Position numbers and translations under genes: made by a program. Shown here in pieces: positions 25,499 through 38,100 of a stretch of DNA of 51,554 nucleotides. How positions within the stretch are numbered: position 1 is the first letter of the stretch; each line of letters opens with the position of its first letter. Location of the stretch: positions 1-51,554 of the forward strand of contig JAZKZE010000166.1 in the NCBI GenBank assembly GCA_045612485.1, written 5' to 3'. The notes under the pieces are model-generated. The model was given only the letters and a program-made list of their open reading frames with translations. It ran no database searches and had not been told where the DNA came from. This DNA is from RGIG5327 sp045612485. Its GTDB lineage: Bacteria; Verrucomicrobiota; Lentisphaeria; Victivallales; UBA1829.

Positions 25499-26386
25499 TT
25501 AAAATTTGAAAGAATCAGAAAGACATTCTCTCATCACGCTTTCCAGTTTATCTCTGTTGCCTTGTGCCATTTCGCAGAGAGGCAGACGGTATACTTCTTC
25601 GATCTGCCCCAGCATAGCCATGGCTGCTTTCACAGGAATGGGGTTGGATTCGATAAAGAGGGTCTTGAAGAGTTTGAAATATTTTTTGTGAAGAGCAAGT
25701 GCAGAGGCAAAATCCCCGGCGGCACAGGCGTCTGTCATTTTTTTGAGTTCTGCCGGAATGATATTGGAGGCAACACTTATGACCCCTTTTGCCCCGACGG
25801 ACATCATGGGAACTGTGAGGGAATCATCACCGCACATCACCGCAATATCGCAGAGAGAGAGAATTTCGGAAACTCTTTCCACAGAGCCGCCTGCTTCTTT
25901 TACTGCCAGCATATTGGTATTCTTTGCCAGTCTGGCAATGGTTTCCGGAGCAATGGCTGTACCGGTTCTGCCGGGAACGTTATACAGCACCACAGGCAGT
26001 TTGCAGGTATCTGCCACAAGAGAAAAGTGACGGTACAGACCTTCCTGGGTGGGTTTGTTGTAATAGGGTGTCACCTGAAGCGTGCAGTCCGCACCCACTT
26101 CTGCGGCGTGTTTTGTAAGGGCAACAGCTTCTTCTGCACAGTTTGCCCCTGTCCCTGCCATAACTTTGCAGCGGCCTGCGGCACGTTTGACAGTTTCTTC
26201 GATGACCTTCATGTGTTCATCTGTATCAAGTGTGGGACTTTCCCCGGTGGTTCCCACAGGAACGACACCATCCACACCACCGGCGATCTGGATCTCCAGA
26301 AGTTCGCCAAGTTTCCCGTAATCCACTTTTCCTTCTTTGGTGAAGGGAGTGACCAATGCTGTATAAACGCCACGCATTTCCATCAT
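25499..26386 (-). CDS. dapA: 4-hydroxy-tetrahydrodipicolinate synthase
   Basis: A 295-residue class I aldolase-type TIM-barrel that condenses pyruvate with aspartate semialdehyde, the first committed step to diaminopimelate and lysine. K163 in LAVKEAGG is the Schiff-base lysine, Y135 in YNVPGRTG and TPYYNKPTQEG carry the proton-relay residues, and GTTGES is the carboxylate-binding loop. The closely related N-acetylneuraminate lyase lacks this exact NVPGRT context, and the position next to dapF supports dapA. AAGGAAGG precedes the first of two adjacent ATGs. Confidence 0.95.
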   Translation of the reverse strand: MMEMRGVYTALVTPFTKEGKVDYGKLGELLEIQIAGGVDGVVPVGTTGESPTLDTDEHMKVIEETVKRAAGRCKVMAGTGANCAEEAVALTKHAAEVGADCTLQVTPYYNKPTQEGLYRHFSLVADTCKLPVVLYNVPGRTGTAIAPETIARLAKNTNMLAVKEAGGSVERVSEILSLCDIAVMCGDDSLTVPMMSVGAKGVISVASNIIPAELKKMTDACAAGDFASALALHKKYFKLFKTLFIESNPIPVKAAMAMLGQIEEVYRLPLCEMAQGNRDKLESVMRECLSDSFKF

Positions 26387-26441
26387 TTTGTTGCCTTCCT
26401 TTCTTTCAAGGTTGCCGTTTATATTTTATTTTCTGTTATTC

Positions 26442-27323
26442 TCATTTCCCAAAAGAAAGTGTTCCTTCAAAAACCGTTTCCGCCGGTCCTGATAAATACA
26501 CTCCTTTTAAAATATTACATTCTTCAATAATTTCAATATCAATTTGATCTCCTTTTCTGCAAAAAAGCCGTAATTTTCCCGGCAGGGAGAAAAATTTTCC
26601 CAATACAACAGCAGAAGAGGAACAACCTGTCCCGCAGCAGAGCGTTTCATCTTCCACTCCCCGTTCATAGGTACGGATCAGGATTTCCGGAATATTTTTT
26701 TCTTTTTCCCCCGTTTCAAAAAAGAGAAAATCCGCATTGACTCCGGCAGGGGCAAAAAGCGGGTGATACCGTAAAAATGCCCCGAATTTTTTTACATCCA
26801 GAGTATTCCATTCTTCCCTGTTTTCCAGAACAATAATGGCGTGGGGAACTCCTGCCGCCCCTTTGAAAACCCGGTACTTTTTTCCTTCAAACGCAACAGC
26901 ATACTCTTTAAATTCCTCCGTTACATCCAGCTGGATCTTTACTCTTTTCCCATATTCATCAAGGATCTCTGTTTCCGCCTCCAATCCTGCGGAAAGAAAA
27001 CAAACTTTCCTTTCCTTCTGCAAAAGCCCTTTCTGCCAGACAAAGGAAGCGGTACACCGTAATCCGTTACCGCACATGGCGGCACTTCCACCGTCGCTGT
27101 TGAAGTAAAACATCTCCCCCATGACAGAAAAATTTTTACTGCGGCGGGATAATGTCCTTACAAGAATAAGTCCATCCCCGCCGATCCCCAGATGCCGGTC
27201 ACAGAGAAAAGCGATCCTCTCTTTGCTGAAAAACTCTTCCATTTCCCCGTGAGACAATGCAGAAGCGTCGGCAAGAATAAAATCATTGCCTGCCCCGTGC
27301 ATCTTTGTAAAGGTAAAATCCAT
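26442..27323 (-). CDS. dapF: Diaminopimelate epimerase
   Basis: A 293-residue cofactor-free racemase that turns LL-diaminopimelate into the meso form. It starts FTFTKMHGAGNDFI, the classic DapF beginning. The two catalytic cysteines are in SAAMCGNGLRC and in ETLCCGTGCSSSA. Length is slightly above the usual 275. ATG 27323 is preferred over 27329 since GGGAG is six bases from it and only one base from the upstream ATG. The gene follows der by about 36 bases and is followed by dapA after 55. Confidence 0.95.
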   Translation of the reverse strand: MDFTFTKMHGAGNDFILADASALSHGEMEEFFSKERIAFLCDRHLGIGGDGLILVRTLSRRSKNFSVMGEMFYFNSDGGSAAMCGNGLRCTASFVWQKGLLQKERKVCFLSAGLEAETEILDEYGKRVKIQLDVTEEFKEYAVAFEGKKYRVFKGAAGVPHAIIVLENREEWNTLDVKKFGAFLRYHPLFAPAGVNADFLFFETGEKEKNIPEILIRTYERGVEDETLCCGTGCSSSAVVLGKFFSLPGKLRLFCRKGDQIDIEIIEECNILKGVYLSGPAETVFEGTLSFGK

Positions 27324-27359
27324 ATTCATCTCCCGGAAAACAGCAAAATGCCTGATCTT

Positions 27360-29054
27360 TTACTTTCTCTTTGCCCTGTGTGTTCTTTTTCCTGCGGCAA
27401 GAGCTCTTCCCTTGCCGGAACGTACCGGCCCTTCCGAAGGTTTGTGGCCGGCTCTTCTGCCTTTGCCTGCCATACCTTTTTTGATAAAGGGGGAAGTCTT
27501 TTTCTTTTTGTCGGAAGAATTCTTCTTCTCTTTTTCCTTTTCCCCATCCTTACCGTTTCCTCTGGCAAGCAGATCGGCAAGAGCCTCCCTGCGGCGTGCC
27601 TTCATCAGTACCTGAAGGGGGAATCCTTTGAACTCAAAGGCATTGCGCATATAGTTCTCAATATACAGACGGTAATTTTCCGTAAGGTATTTGGGATTGT
27701 TTACAAAAAGGGAGAAGGTGGGGGGTGTATTGCCCAGCATCGTTCCGTAATAGATCTTGAAGGCGTGTCCCCCGACAAGAGGCGGCGCATTTTTTTCCTG
27801 GGCATCGGTAATGACACGGTTAAGCATGGAAGTGGTCACTTTCATGCTCATTGTCGCCCTGAGATCTGCAATGAGTGCATACAGTTCATCCAGATTGTAA
27901 CCGCTTTTTGCGGAAACAAGCAGAAGGGGTGCATATTTCATCCGTGGGAATGTTTCATGCAGTTCCTTCTGGAAGTCCGCAGGCTTTTTCCCTTTGCAGA
28001 GGTCGAACTTATTGGCAACGATGATACATCCCTTGCCGGATTCTGTAATCATTCTTGCAATGGTCTTATCCTGGGAGGTGGAACCGCCGTTGGGGGCTTC
28101 GATAAGGAACAATACGATATCGCAGGACTCCAACGCCTGTTCCGCACGCATGATGCTGTAATGCTCCACTGCTTCAGAGATCTTGGAGCGTTTCCGCAAT
28201 CCGGCAGTATCCACCAGAACCGCAGGAACTTTCTCCCCGTTGCAATCCAGTGTGAAATCCACATCCACAGCGTCACGGGTCGTCCCCGCAACGTCGCTGA
28301 CAATGACCCTCTTTTCCCCCAGCATACGGTTGACCAGAGAGGATTTCCCCACATTGGGGCGGCCAAGAACGGCAATACGCAGAGGTTCCACTTCGTTGGC
28401 GATATCATCGGCATTTGCCTGAACCCCTTTCAGAGCTTCAGACATAAGGGCGTCGATACCGGAACGGTGCAGGCAGCTTACGGCAAAAAGTTTTTTGAAT
28501 CCCAATATACTGAACTCTGCGGCACATTCTGCTGTACTCATATTATCCGCTTTATTTACAACAACGATGATCTTTTTGCCGGAGGCACGCAATCTTGCGG
28601 CGATACTTTTATCCAGTTCCGTAAGTCCGGCAGTGACATCCACAACAAAAAATACAGTATCAGCAGACTCCACTGCTGTTTCCACCTGAGCTTCGATACT
28701 GCTGTCCCAGAAATCCACTTTTTTCTTTTCCCCGGAAAACATTCCCAGTCCCCCGGTATCAATAAGATTGAATCTTCTGCCGTCTCTCACTCCGGTGGAA
28801 ACCACCCGGTCACGGGTGACTCCGCTGTCAAAGTGTACGATGGCAAGACGTTTGCGCAATATGGCATTGAAGAGGGAGGATTTCCCTACATTGGGACGTC
28901 CCACAATGGCAATTACAGGAAGAGAAGGTCTGTCTTCTTCAAAAGAAGCAGTTTTTCCGCTTTCCGCGATCTCCTGTTCCCGCATATTCTGTTCAAGTAT
29001 GTGCTGATCCTGGATCTCCTGCAGAGATCTCCGTCCTGTCTTTTTTTCATTCAT
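27360..29054 (-). CDS. der: Ribosome biogenesis GTPase Der (EngA) with long basic tail
   Basis: A 564-residue double GTPase needed for 50S subunit assembly. Two G domains each have GRPNVGKSS (near 53 and 235), and the first has DTGG and NKAD, the second DTAG and NKFD; a KH-like domain follows. The family is usually 430-500 residues. Here there is a 48-residue hydrophilic N-terminal extension and a roughly 65-residue C-terminal tail rich in Lys, Arg and Gly (from about residue 500), likely to contact rRNA. AAGGAG precedes the ATG. It heads the der-dapF-dapA-SGNH hydrolase run. Confidence 0.95.
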   Translation of the reverse strand: MNEKKTGRRSLQEIQDQHILEQNMREQEIAESGKTASFEEDRPSLPVIAIVGRPNVGKSSLFNAILRKRLAIVHFDSGVTRDRVVSTGVRDGRRFNLIDTGGLGMFSGEKKKVDFWDSSIEAQVETAVESADTVFFVVDVTAGLTELDKSIAARLRASGKKIIVVVNKADNMSTAECAAEFSILGFKKLFAVSCLHRSGIDALMSEALKGVQANADDIANEVEPLRIAVLGRPNVGKSSLVNRMLGEKRVIVSDVAGTTRDAVDVDFTLDCNGEKVPAVLVDTAGLRKRSKISEAVEHYSIMRAEQALESCDIVLFLIEAPNGGSTSQDKTIARMITESGKGCIIVANKFDLCKGKKPADFQKELHETFPRMKYAPLLLVSAKSGYNLDELYALIADLRATMSMKVTTSMLNRVITDAQEKNAPPLVGGHAFKIYYGTMLGNTPPTFSLFVNNPKYLTENYRLYIENYMRNAFEFKGFPLQVLMKARRREALADLLARGNGKDGEKEKEKKNSSDKKKKTSPFIKKGMAGKGRRAGHKPSEGPVRSGKGRALAAGKRTHRAKRK

Positions 29055-29108
29055 GTTCTTTCTCCTTTTTTCCGCTTGCTTCTTCCTGTTCCATCAGAGA
29101 AAAAGCAA

Positions 29109-29138
29109 GGGAAAGGATCACATCACAGATCCTTTCCC
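29109..29138 (-). terminator. Terminator of the giant gene
   Basis: GGGAAAGGATC (29109-29119) pairs perfectly with GATCCTTTCCC (29128-29138). On the minus strand TTGCTTTTT follows. It lies 28 bases beyond the stop of the giant gene and upstream of der. Confidence 0.7.
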
Positions 29139-29166
29139 CGCTGTTGTGTGTTACCGGAAAATAATC

Positions 29167-32100
29167 TTATGCCTTGATGTCCAGAAGTTCTTCAATGGCT
29201 TTATCAAAGTTGTCTTTGAAGATCTCTGCACGGCGGAAGAGGGAAGAAGCCTTTTCCGCAATATTTTCCATGCCGCCGGCAAGTTCTGCAAGAGTGTCTT
29301 CCAGAGCAATGTCGCCGACTTCATCTATGCTTTCCGCATCCAGCATCACAGGAACGCCTTCTGCTGTGGTGGGGGTCACAAAGAATTCCCCGCCCTGATC
29401 TTCACCATCGGCGCCCACAGTTTCACTGATGTATGTTTCCCCGGAGACCATACCGCCCAGATCAAATCTTTCGGTAAGACGGAATCCGGAATTCATTCCT
29501 TCATAGATATTGCCGGAGAAACCGTCGATACCGGAAACACTTACAGGTACATCTTCTGCGATACCGGAGGGCAGGGAGGCTACTACAGCATCATATTCGC
29601 TCCAGCTGTAGTAATCCAGAGTTCCGTCATAGGCGGAATTGATAAAGGCATCGTTCAGACCGGGACCGTAATCCACGGTATAGCTGCCGTTCCAGTATGC
29701 GCCGATACCGGGCATGACGATGTACTGTTCATGGACATATCTTACGACAGTTCCATTCACAGGGGAGGCGACCGTAATGGTCTTCCAGGACTGGTTCACT
29801 ACAGGATCGTAGTAATTGCCGTCTGTGATAAGTTCATCATCATACTGATCAGAGTAGGCGATATTGAGAGATCCGTCTGCATTTACCGAGTACCGCACGA
29901 ATACACCGCGCTGGGAAGCAATGGAGGAAACCGGTACAAGCATACCTTCCCCGTTGACCTTTGTATTGCCGAAGGCGGAAGTATAGCTCCAGCCGCTCTG
30001 TACCTGATCGCTGTACTGATACAGGGCATTTCCGCTTACCACAGAGTATGCGGCATATACGGTACCGGCTGCAACAGGAGCAGCGGCATCATCTGTTACT
30101 GTGATACTGTTGACGATATAGATATTTGCCCCGGTGATCAGACTTCCGGAAGTTTCAGAGGCGGAAGCCACAGTGGAGTTCAGAATATAGACGTCTTTAT
30201 CAGAAACGACTTTCACCACTCCGTCGCCTTCTGTATCCGCAAGTGTGGAGGAGATGACGGTGATATATCCCTCTGCGGACAGCAGGGCATTTCCTTTGTT
30301 GTTTGCCATGGAAACTTCATTGAGTGTGAGGTTTCCGGTGGAACGGATGATCTGGCGGGCACTGTTACCGGATACCGTGCTGTTTGCAATACAGACTGCA
30401 TCTGCAAGTACCACAGAAAGGGTTGCAGTATTGCCGGAAACGGTACTTCCGGAGATACTCACATTTTCCCCGACGATTACTGCCGCTTCAGGGGTATTGC
30501 CGGAAATGGTGCTGTTACTTATTGTAACATCCTTTTCCGCATATACCGCAGTAAGTCCGGAGATATTGTCAACGATACTGCTGCCGCTCATATTCAGGGA
30601 ACCTGCGGCATCCAGTATTCCGCCGTTTTCGCCCACGGCGTTGCCGGAAACGGTGCTTCCGGAGATGTTGAGATCGCCTCCGGCAAGAATGATACTGGCA
30701 TTGTCATTTACTGTAGCATTCTTTGCAAAGGTACTTCCGCTTACGGTCACAGAACCGTCCGCAGTTACGATGGCTGCTGTTGCGGCATTATTGGTGAAGC
30801 TGGAGTTTGCCGTATTCAGGTTTCCTGCGGCATAAACGATGGCTTCACCGCTGTAGTTGGTATCAAATGCAGCATCCGTGATCCGGATATCCTTTCTTGC
30901 GGAGATCAGACTGCCCTGAACCGCACTGTTACCGGTAAAGGTTCCGCTGCTGATATTGACAGATTCGCCGGATTCAACAAGACTGTTGGCGGTATTGTTT
31001 GTAAAGGTACTGCCGGAGACACTTATTGTGCCATCTGCATAAATGACAGAACCTGTGGTCATATTTCCGGAGAAGGTACTTCCGGAGATACTTATGTCTT
31101 CCGTACTGTAAATGATACTGTCGCCTTCCACTGTATTATTGCTGAAGGTGCTTCCGCTTACAACAAGGGAACCGGTATTGAAGATAACTCCGCCGTATTC
31201 CGCATCATTATTGCTGAATGTGCTTCCATTTACAGAAAGAGTTCCTTCATTGTAGATGGCTCCGCCTTCCATTACGGCAGTATTATTGCTGAACAGTCCT
31301 CCATTGACAGTCAATGTTCCGGTATTGTAAATTGCACCGCCCAGAGCAGACTGTCCGTTGAGCATATTCACATCGTTTACGGTTGCAAGTCCTCTTTCGG
31401 TTACTTCAAAAATACCTCTGCCGCCGGTAAGGTCATTATAGTTGTTCATACCGTCAAGAGTGAGGTTGTTGATGTTTACGCCGGATGTGTTGACAACGAT
31501 CATTGCCTCATCCAGTACCCCGGAAGCAGAAAGGACATTATTACTGCCTGCGATATTCAGGGAACCATTGATGTACAACGTGTGATCCAGAATGATATCG
31601 CCCTGATTTGCCAAACCGTCTGCAAAGACGATGGTGTAGGTAAATCCGGTCTGTTCGTGGAGTTTTTCCGCATACTTCACTGCTTCCCGCAGAGAAATAT
31701 CGGCATTGCCGTTCATTTCGTCGGCAGTGGTGGTCACAACGATATTGTTCTGTACCGCAGTTTCCGCATAGGCTCTGGAATATGCTCCGATATAGAGATT
31801 GCTCTGACCGATATAACGGTGGCTTCCGTTTCCGGATACAGAGATCTCGCCGATGGCATCATATTTTATATTTTCCTGATAGTACTGGGAAAGGACGTTT
31901 CCATCCATATCCATCCACTGTCCGTTTACGGTATGTTTGAGAGCGATCGCCCGGTTGCCGTCAAGATCGGTATAAACCGCCGTGATCACACCGGATTCCG
32001 CAGCACCGTTGCCGGGGTTGGTGACAGGTACATAAGTATCTGCATCCAGAACCAGACTGCCGTCTGCATTATACAGGAAGGAATACTTACCGTATTCTCC

Positions 32101-35100
32101 GGTAGCGGAGTTGACGACCTGAACGACTACACTTTCATCGGTTGTGTCCACTTCTGTGGAGATAAGAGTGTTGAGGATATAAATATTACCTGCGGAAGTT
32201 GAGGTTTCGGTTTCAGAAACCTTTTCCACGGAGAACAGGTTTGTGGAGTAATCCAGCAGACGGTTTCCGTTATTGTCATAGACATATTTTCCTTCTTCAG
32301 TCATCTGATAACCCACAGCATTGTTTACAATACTGGAGTTGACAACAAAGACTTTTCCGTCCCAGATTTCTGATTCTTCACCCATATCGGAAACTGCAAG
32401 CAATCCGAACAGAGCTTCTGCAAAGTTGTTATAAACGGATGCGTTGACAAGAGTGAACTCATCCGTGATATTGAAGAGATCTTCTGTAAGGACTTTCTTT
32501 TCAGTTTCATCATAAATACCGCTGTCTTTCACTACAGTATTGATGAAAGTGGTCTTTCCTTCAAACTGGTCGAGAACAGCTCCTCTTACAGCTTCCATTC
32601 CTTCAATGATGATATTGCTGTTTGTGTCCCCGATAACGGAAACAGCATCTTCCCCGTACTGGAGGAGGAATCCGCCGCCGGTACTTGCAATACCGTTACG
32701 GAAAGTGATATTTCCGGTAACATTCACTGTTCCGCTGATGGAAGCGATGATACCGCCGAGATCAACGGGGGAAACTGTATTACCGGTATAGGTTCCTGTG
32801 CCGTTGATGGCAAGAGAACCGCCGAGGACGAGGAAAACACCGCCGATATTACCGCCGAAACTGTCAGCATAAGTTCCGGTACCTGCGGTAACACTGATGT
32901 CTTTGAATTCTGCATTTCCTGTTTCCCCGATGACAACCGTACTGCCGGAGATGCGAGAACCGTCAATGGTAATATTGGTATTGCTGTTGTTGTAGATATG
33001 ATCAACACCGTTGATGGTAACACTTCCGCCGTCGATTCCGATACCGCCGAGCGCGCTGTCCAGAGTAATGGTCACATCGCCATGTCCCAGGTCTTTGGCA
33101 CTGAAATATACATTTCCGTCGCCATAGGTCATTGCGTAAGTAATGGCTTCACGCAAGCTGATAAGTCCGTCTGTATTATCTATAACGTCCTGATTTGTTG
33201 TCACCACATTGCTGCCCTGTTCGATGGTGGGATCGGGTTCTGGTCCGGGGCCGGGTCCGGGTTCAGGTTCAGGAGAAGGTTTCATGGGGGAACCGGGAAC
33301 AGTGGCACCCACAACGATATTGTTGTCTTCGTCGGGAATACGGCTGTGACCATCCTTGTCTGCCGGAACGAGACTTCCGGTAAGGCTGCCTGTTGCTGTT
33401 CCGCTGGTGTAACCGGAGATACTGCCGTTGCTGTCTCTTGTGATCGCTACCAGCACACCGCCGGAAAGAGCCGGGGAGTTGGCAGAAAGAGCAAAGGAAT
33501 TGGTGCTGTCGGCAAAATAAGTTGTCCCCAGGAAGGTGTAGAGGCTTCCCAGCATATCACTGTTTGCCTTGGCATGATTCAGCCAATCCGCTGCATTTTC
33601 TTTATCCTGGCGGTTTTCCCCGATGATATTGTCGTCTTTATCAACGCCAATCAATGTTCCGCCGCTTTCCTGATAATTTATTCCCATTTCTTCTGCTGTA
33701 AGAGTATGGGTGCTTCTGTTTACATCGGAAAGGAGTCCGTCATTGACCAGAATGGAGTTGACTAAAGTTACGGTACCTGCCTGAATATCCATACCGTTAT
33801 GGTTGAACGCAATGGTACTGTCAAGAATATGGGCGTCACCGGAAACGTTGATGAATCCCCAGGAGGAGTTATCCACGATCTGGGAGTTGACCATATACAT
33901 CTTTCCGGCATTTTCGATACCGTTTACGCTGTCTTTCACGGTGGCATTGATCATGGTGAGATTGCCTTTGTTCTGAATGGCAGTACCCTTGAAAGAACTG
34001 ATATAAGCGTAATTGGTGGGATAAAGAGTTAAATCTTTATTGGGATTGTCCTTCTGGTATTCTATTGCAGCTGCCATGACAGCATCTGCTTCATCCACAG
34101 AGTAATTTCCTGCTGCAAAAATCACATTTCCTTTTGCATCAAGAATATCCTGCTTCAATGTGTAGGTATTCTCGATAATAAGAGTACCGTTATTGATGAT
34201 GGCGTATGTTTCGTTTTCCGGAGAAGTGACTGTCAGGTTCAGGAATGTTTCTGTTCCGGTCACTCTGTAGGGTGAACCGCTTATGGTCATTCCGCCGGAG
34301 GAAAGGATATTGCCCTGATCATCTGTTATATTCAATCCTTCCAGAGTAAGGGTATCTTTATTTTCCACCCCGGAAGCATTGATCACACAGCTGAAGGAGA
34401 GATGAGCATCAGAAACTCTGGCAACATTTTCCCCATTGACGGTATTCACAAATGTGGCAGTATCCGCCGGTTCGCAAGAGATACACCAACCCGGCCAGTT
34501 CCCGCTCTTGGGATTAGCTGCATCCTTGATTCCCACATTCTGTACGGAATACAGATAGTTTTCAAAGGAGGAAACATTGGTCACGGTTGCTTTGGCCTCA
34601 TTGTAGAGAGCAGTGGTGGAGTAAAGTTCCACATGGGAAAGTCTGATTTCCGCATTATCCACGGTAACGGTGGCATTGGTGTATGCTGAACCGTAAACGG
34701 CGTGGGTGATCAGGGGGCTGCTACCCGTAATCGTGTGGGTTGACGGTTCAAAAGTCTGTTCACCGATCTGCACGTCCCCTTCAACGAGGTCAACGGTCCA
34801 GGAGGCAGGAATAGCAGCAGGACTAATGGAACCTTTTGTCGAGTATTCATCATAAGAAGATATCTTTATCGTGTAAGTAGCTGTTGCGGTAGGACTTGTT
34901 GCAATATGGATGACCTGTGCCGCTGCCGCTACAGTATAGTTGGCAATGGCAATGGCCTTATCCACCTCCGGAATAGCCGAATCATCAAAAGGTCTGAAAA
35001 GTTTATCCAGAGAAGAACCGGCAACAACTGTAATATCCAGATCATTGGTTATCAGGGCGGTGTTCTCATTACTGAATTCCACTGTTCCTGTATTCCGGAT

Positions 35101-38100
35101 CCCGAAAGCAGTACCGGCAACAGCAGTGATATCGTTAAGGGTGACTCTTCCCTGACGGATGGTAATGTCTATGGATGAGGAAGAAGCTTCTTTATAAGCC
35201 ATCTCAAGATTATCCAATCCGGAATACGTACCGATCAAAGCTCCGCCATCCATACTGAATATCCCGCCGATGTTGGTCACCGCAACAGACTGGGCATTGG
35301 TATTGAGAATATTGATCCCGTTCATAGTCATGTTACCGCTGCGATTTACCACACCGGCATTTTTTACATTGGAATCCACTACTTCGGTGAGCGCTCCATA
35401 CTCCACAAACATGGTGACATTTCCGTAATCATCCGTAAGTTTGATCGGATTGCCGTTTACATCCTGGAGAGTAACGATTTGACCGTCGATCTCCATTTCC
35501 GTGGAAATGGCTTTTTCAATGGTGAAGTAAGCAGAAATCTGCTCACCGATCTTATACGTATAGTGTGTATTGTCAATATTTTCAATGGAAACAGCGTGTT
35601 CTTCATTTACACCAAGTCCGATATAATTTTCAATTGTGATACGGGCATGGTTGGTAAAGTCATAGGAAACATCCGCAGAGAAGTGTACTCTGTTGTCGTA
35701 CTCTCTGTCCACAAGAGTATCAATGCCATCCATGGAATGGAATATGTTGGCTCTTGCATCTGTTGCGGCTCTTCCGAAGAATATTTCGCCGTCCAGACCG
35801 GAACCCTGATTGGATTTGCCGTAAAGATTGACAATGGTGGAATTGTCATTTCCAGTCCAGTTCAGCAGATTGCTTGTTGCATCATATACAGAGAAAATAC
35901 TCTGCTCATAGCTGCCTGTCACATGGATCTGGGAACCGTCATTTACAAGATCTTTTACAGAAACATCGTTCAGAAGGTTTGTTGCTGTCCCGTAACTGTA
36001 AAGGTAAGACTTTGCTTCCGTTCCTTTCCCCACGATTGTTACCTGATCCAGATCGGAAAGAACGATATTCTGTCCTTCTTCAGCAGTACCTACTGTATTG
36101 AAGCTGCCGTACAGAAGAAGCACAGGAACATCTGTATAGGTGTATTGTGTGGTACTTCCCACCCAGGCGTCATTTCCGGCAGAAATAGAACCGGTGTAAT
36201 GCAAATATGCCTGACCGTAGTTTCCTACAGCATTGGTATTGTTTACATTGGTACTGTTTGTATTGATGTTCTTTCCGCTGATACCCGGAATGATATAATC
36301 CGAGATCAATTTTTCCGGGTTATTCTGGTAATCCGCCCAATTTATCCCTCTGGAAGCAAAAAAGGCATCCAGAGATTCCTGATCGGTGTAGGCATCCCCT
36401 GTCACATGATATTCCAAAAGTCCGTTTACATCATTTTTGATACCGTAAACGGCATCTCTTCCGGCGGCAAGAACAAAGGAGTTTTCAAAGTAGGCACTGC
36501 CATTATTTACCACAGAATAAACCTCTTCATCTCCGCCGTTAAGCGTGATCCTGCCGTCATCCACCACCAGATTGGCAGAGGAAAGTTGATCGGATTCGCT
36601 GAGTTGCTGCATGATGCTGCCGGAAACAGCATTTGCCGCATTGCGGCTCTCATTGTAAACGGCAATACTCTTATCGTTTTCATCCACGGAACTTCTGACG
36701 GAAGTCATGCTTATATCAGAGTCCTTGATATACATGGCTCCTTCCACATTCCAGAGTGCATAAGCATCCGCAGCTCTGCTTACGGGAGATGCAGCTGTTC
36801 CCAGACTGAATACAATATCGGAACCGGTGATATTCACCACGGCATTTGCCCCGTCATTTTTGATCCCGTATGTATTGTATCTTTCAATGGAAGAAAATTT
36901 ACCCAGAGATTCGCGGGTGAAAGTTACCTGTGCATTGTCAATATTCAATGTCCCCGCATTGGTAATACCCGTTCCCTTGTAGGTTACGCCGTTATTCATG
37001 GTGTAGGCATTGTAAGAAAGGAACTTATAGTTGGCAGTCACCCCGTTACCGGAGAAAGAAACTTCCGCATCCTTATTGATATTCACAGTTCCGCCGTCAG
37101 CAATTTCGATACCCACATTTTTGAACTGGTAATCCATTGAGGTTCCGCCGTCGTTCAAATTCAGAGTGACAGAGCTGCCTACGATAATGTTGGCAAGAGT
37201 CGCCTCACTGTTGAGGCTGTACCCCTCCACTGTGGAAAGGGCGGAAGGTTTTGAGGTGAAAGTAATAGGTGTATCCAGTACGATCGTTGTCTGACCATAA
37301 AGGGCAATGAGCTTATCTGCACTCAATGTAAGAGCTTCCGCAGCGGTTACCACATTATTCTGCTGACGGAATGTATTACTTTCAGCATAAGTATAGGGAT
37401 TGAGAGCGATCGCCACACCGGTATCAAGGACAAGTCCGCCCAAACCATGATTTGCCAGACTGCCCAAAGCCTCATTGACTGTAGTGAAAACAAGTCCGGA
37501 TGCATTTGTTTCACCGGACACGGTGAGGAGAAGCATGTTGATGACACCGTTATTGGTGACGGAAGCAATATCCTTCACGTTGTAAAGGTCGCCGATTACA
37601 CCATCGTTAACGAGCTTGCCACTTACATTACCCAGCTCATCAATCGTACCGAATGTGGTATTTGTCAGATTCCCGGACACAGAACGGATCTCTTTTATTG
37701 TCCCTTTGTTTTCTACATTTCCGCCTACATCAAAGATCACACCGACGGAACCTTCGTTTTCCAAAGCTCCCGCGGTGATACGCAAGGCAACACTTGTTTC
37801 AACTGTCCCGGTGTTTTCAAGATCACCGGTGAGATTCAGTACAGCACTGTCACCGATCCCTGCGATCTTACCGGCATTGCTGATACCGTTCTGCGCAGTC
37901 AGATTGGCTGTCTGCCGGATATTGAGTATACTTTTTGCAGCAATATTGATGGCATCTGTAACCGTAAGATTACCGCCTTCCAGTGTGCCGCCCAGACCGT
38001 TCAGAGTGAGAGTCTTCAAGGTCCCGTTGCCATTGAGTGTACCGTTATTGAGAATGATCGTATCATCGGTGTAGGCGAAAGGATTTACAACCGTAAGAAC

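Noticed and set aside
30310..31370. Regularly spaced similar sequences that could suggest a CRISPR array.
   Set aside because: The periodicity is in codons for GSTFSNN-type repeats inside one reading frame, the units are divergent, and no cas gene is present.
29053..32202. A 1,049-codon open frame on the plus strand opposite the giant gene.
   Set aside because: It is the antisense shadow of a clearly repeat-structured protein and has no domain, signal or ribosome site. Genes here rarely use TTA, CTA and TCA codons, which keeps antisense frames free of stops.
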